A stretch of DNA of 51,540 nucleotides from Neocallimastix lanati (nom. inval.) (Eukaryota > Neocallimastigomycota > Neocallimastigomycetes > Neocallimastigales > Neocallimastigaceae). Positions 50,390 through 51,540 of this stretch are shown piece after piece. The stretch lies in the NCBI GenBank assembly GCA_016946835.1, contig JACVTC010000304.1, forward strand, positions 1-51,540. The letters run 5' to 3'. Within the stretch, counting starts at the first letter, position 1, and the number at the start of each line of letters is the position of its first letter. The position numbers were made by a program, and so were the translations under genes. Under the pieces are notes generated by a model that saw only the letters and a list, made by a program, of their open reading frames with translations, was not told the DNA's origin and did not search any database.

Positions 50390-51540
50390 TACTAAATATC
50401 TATTTTTAAACTTAACACATAATTTGGATCTTTTAATATTTTATCAATTTCTTTATATTTTCTTAAATAATTTTTAATAAATACAAATTTATAAAATTTG
50501 TATAATTTTCATAATATTTATCTTCATAACTTAAAATACCAGAATATTGTGGATCAATTATTTTAATTAGATTTTCTTTAGTATTATAATGAATTATTCT
50601 TTCCTTACGGTCAATATCTTCCTCTTCAGAATCAATGATTTTATTATTATTTTCATTATTACTAATAATTTCACAATCCATTATTTCATTAAAATTAATA
50701 TATATTTCACTAAGTATCATTTTTGAATTCTAAAAGTGTCCTAAATCTATACTTCTATCTGTTAAGTTACTATTAATAAAATCTGATGTGTAATTATCGT
50801 GACATTTTAGATATAAATTATTTTTAGTAAATAAATTATTAGAAAAGAAATTCATGTATTTTAAGGAATGAAAAATTGAAGTTTAAAAATACTCTTATGG
50901 CGATCAATTATTAAATTATATTTTTTAACTTTATCTAAACAATAATTTAATATATTTATATCATTTCCATAATGATATTAAATTAGAAACTATATGTTAG
51001 CATAAGGATATTTATTAGATTCTATAAAATTATCTAATAAATGTTTATGTACGTTTGAATAAAAATATTTAAATACTTCAAAATATAGATTTGGTATTTC
51101 ATATTTTGAATAAATCATTAAAAAATAAAATAAAAACGTCGGTATATATATATGCATAATTATACAAATAAAATAAAAAAAAATTTGGATAATCTTTAGC
51201 TACAATTAATTCAATTAAAAATTTATCGTTTTTTTCCTTTAAAAGTTCATCAATTAAATATTTATTTATAATTATTACTTTATAAAATTCACAAAAAGCA
51301 TCATCACCCAATTACGAGTAATTTCTTTATTTTTTTTAATTTTAATTTCATTATACCAAAATTTTAAACGATTATACTGTTTTTTATTATTTATCGTATA
51401 AAACTGTTTTCCCATAATACTTATATCAACGACGTATTCATGATTTTTTATTTTTTCATATTTAAGTAACGGTTCATCCAAAAATATGCCTTTTTTAGCG
51501 ATATATAATAATTTTTCGGGATCACATTCACTATTTAATT
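50390..51540 (-). pseudogene. Degraded gene running off the right edge, family unknown
   Basis: Minus-strand pieces in changing frames: one open at the window edge (to about 51275, containing LNSECDPEKLLYIAKKG and DEPLLKYEKIKNHEY), one at 51099-51311 (DDAFCEFYKVIIINKYLIDELL), a weaker piece around 50960-51110 (NLYFEVFKYFYSNVHKHLL), and 50463-50720, whose displaced end reaches about 50390 (NYVLSLKIDI). Leu/Lys/Asn-rich helical content with repeated LLxxx patterns is reminiscent of ankyrin-like repeat proteins common in such fungi, but no repeat consensus is clear. It is partial at its 5' end. Confidence 0.4.

Overview
The window looks like a very AT-rich fungal chromosome segment carrying an old block of giant-virus (Nucleocytoviricota) genes. 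The host signs are long A/T-only gaps, Asn- and Thr-rich simple repeats, Ser/Thr-linked hevein-type chitin-binding (CBM18) modules and ricin-like modules behind signal peptides. Together they suggest an early-diverging fungus, most likely an anaerobic gut fungus (Neocallimastigomycota). That host assignment is inference. 

Layout. Positions 1-374 hold the 3' end of a probable host surface-protein gene, followed by about 1.3 kb of empty AT-rich DNA. From about 1.7 to 33.7 kb lies the virus-like block, with genes on both strands: an mRNA capping enzyme (triphosphatase and guanylyltransferase, plus a decayed cap methyltransferase), a family-1 uracil-DNA-glycosylase homologue, RNA polymerase second-largest subunit (RPB2), a D5-type SF3 helicase, two unknown proteins, family B DNA polymerase, the C-terminal half of RNA polymerase largest subunit (RPB1), a broken unknown gene, a tiny TFIIS-like zinc ribbon, an unknown protein (possible SSB), a large D6/D11-type SF2 helicase, a CCCH protein, and the N-terminal half of RPB1. 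From 35 to 50 kb are host-type secreted proteins, all on the minus strand: a CBM18/ricin-like protein, a 1937-residue lectin-like protein sharing that ricin-like module, and a very large unrecognised secreted protein. A degraded fragment runs off the right edge. 

How the genes work together. The virus-like block encodes its own transcription (RPB1, RPB2, TFIIS, capping, D6-type helicase) and replication (PolB, D5 helicase, UDG-like factor). This is the kit of a cytoplasmic replicon of asfarvirus/poxvirus type. I saw no capsid, packaging ATPase or maturation protease gene, so the block is either a partial viral genome or a capsidless virus-like element. 

State. Nearly every viral gene longer than 1.5 kb is broken by small frameshifts, often in homopolymers or repeats, while catalytic motifs remain readable. 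Two host-type reading frames of more than 5 kb are intact. The most unusual feature is that RPB1 is divided into two genes about 12 kb apart, cut between the bridge helix and the trigger loop, the same region in which archaea divide this subunit.
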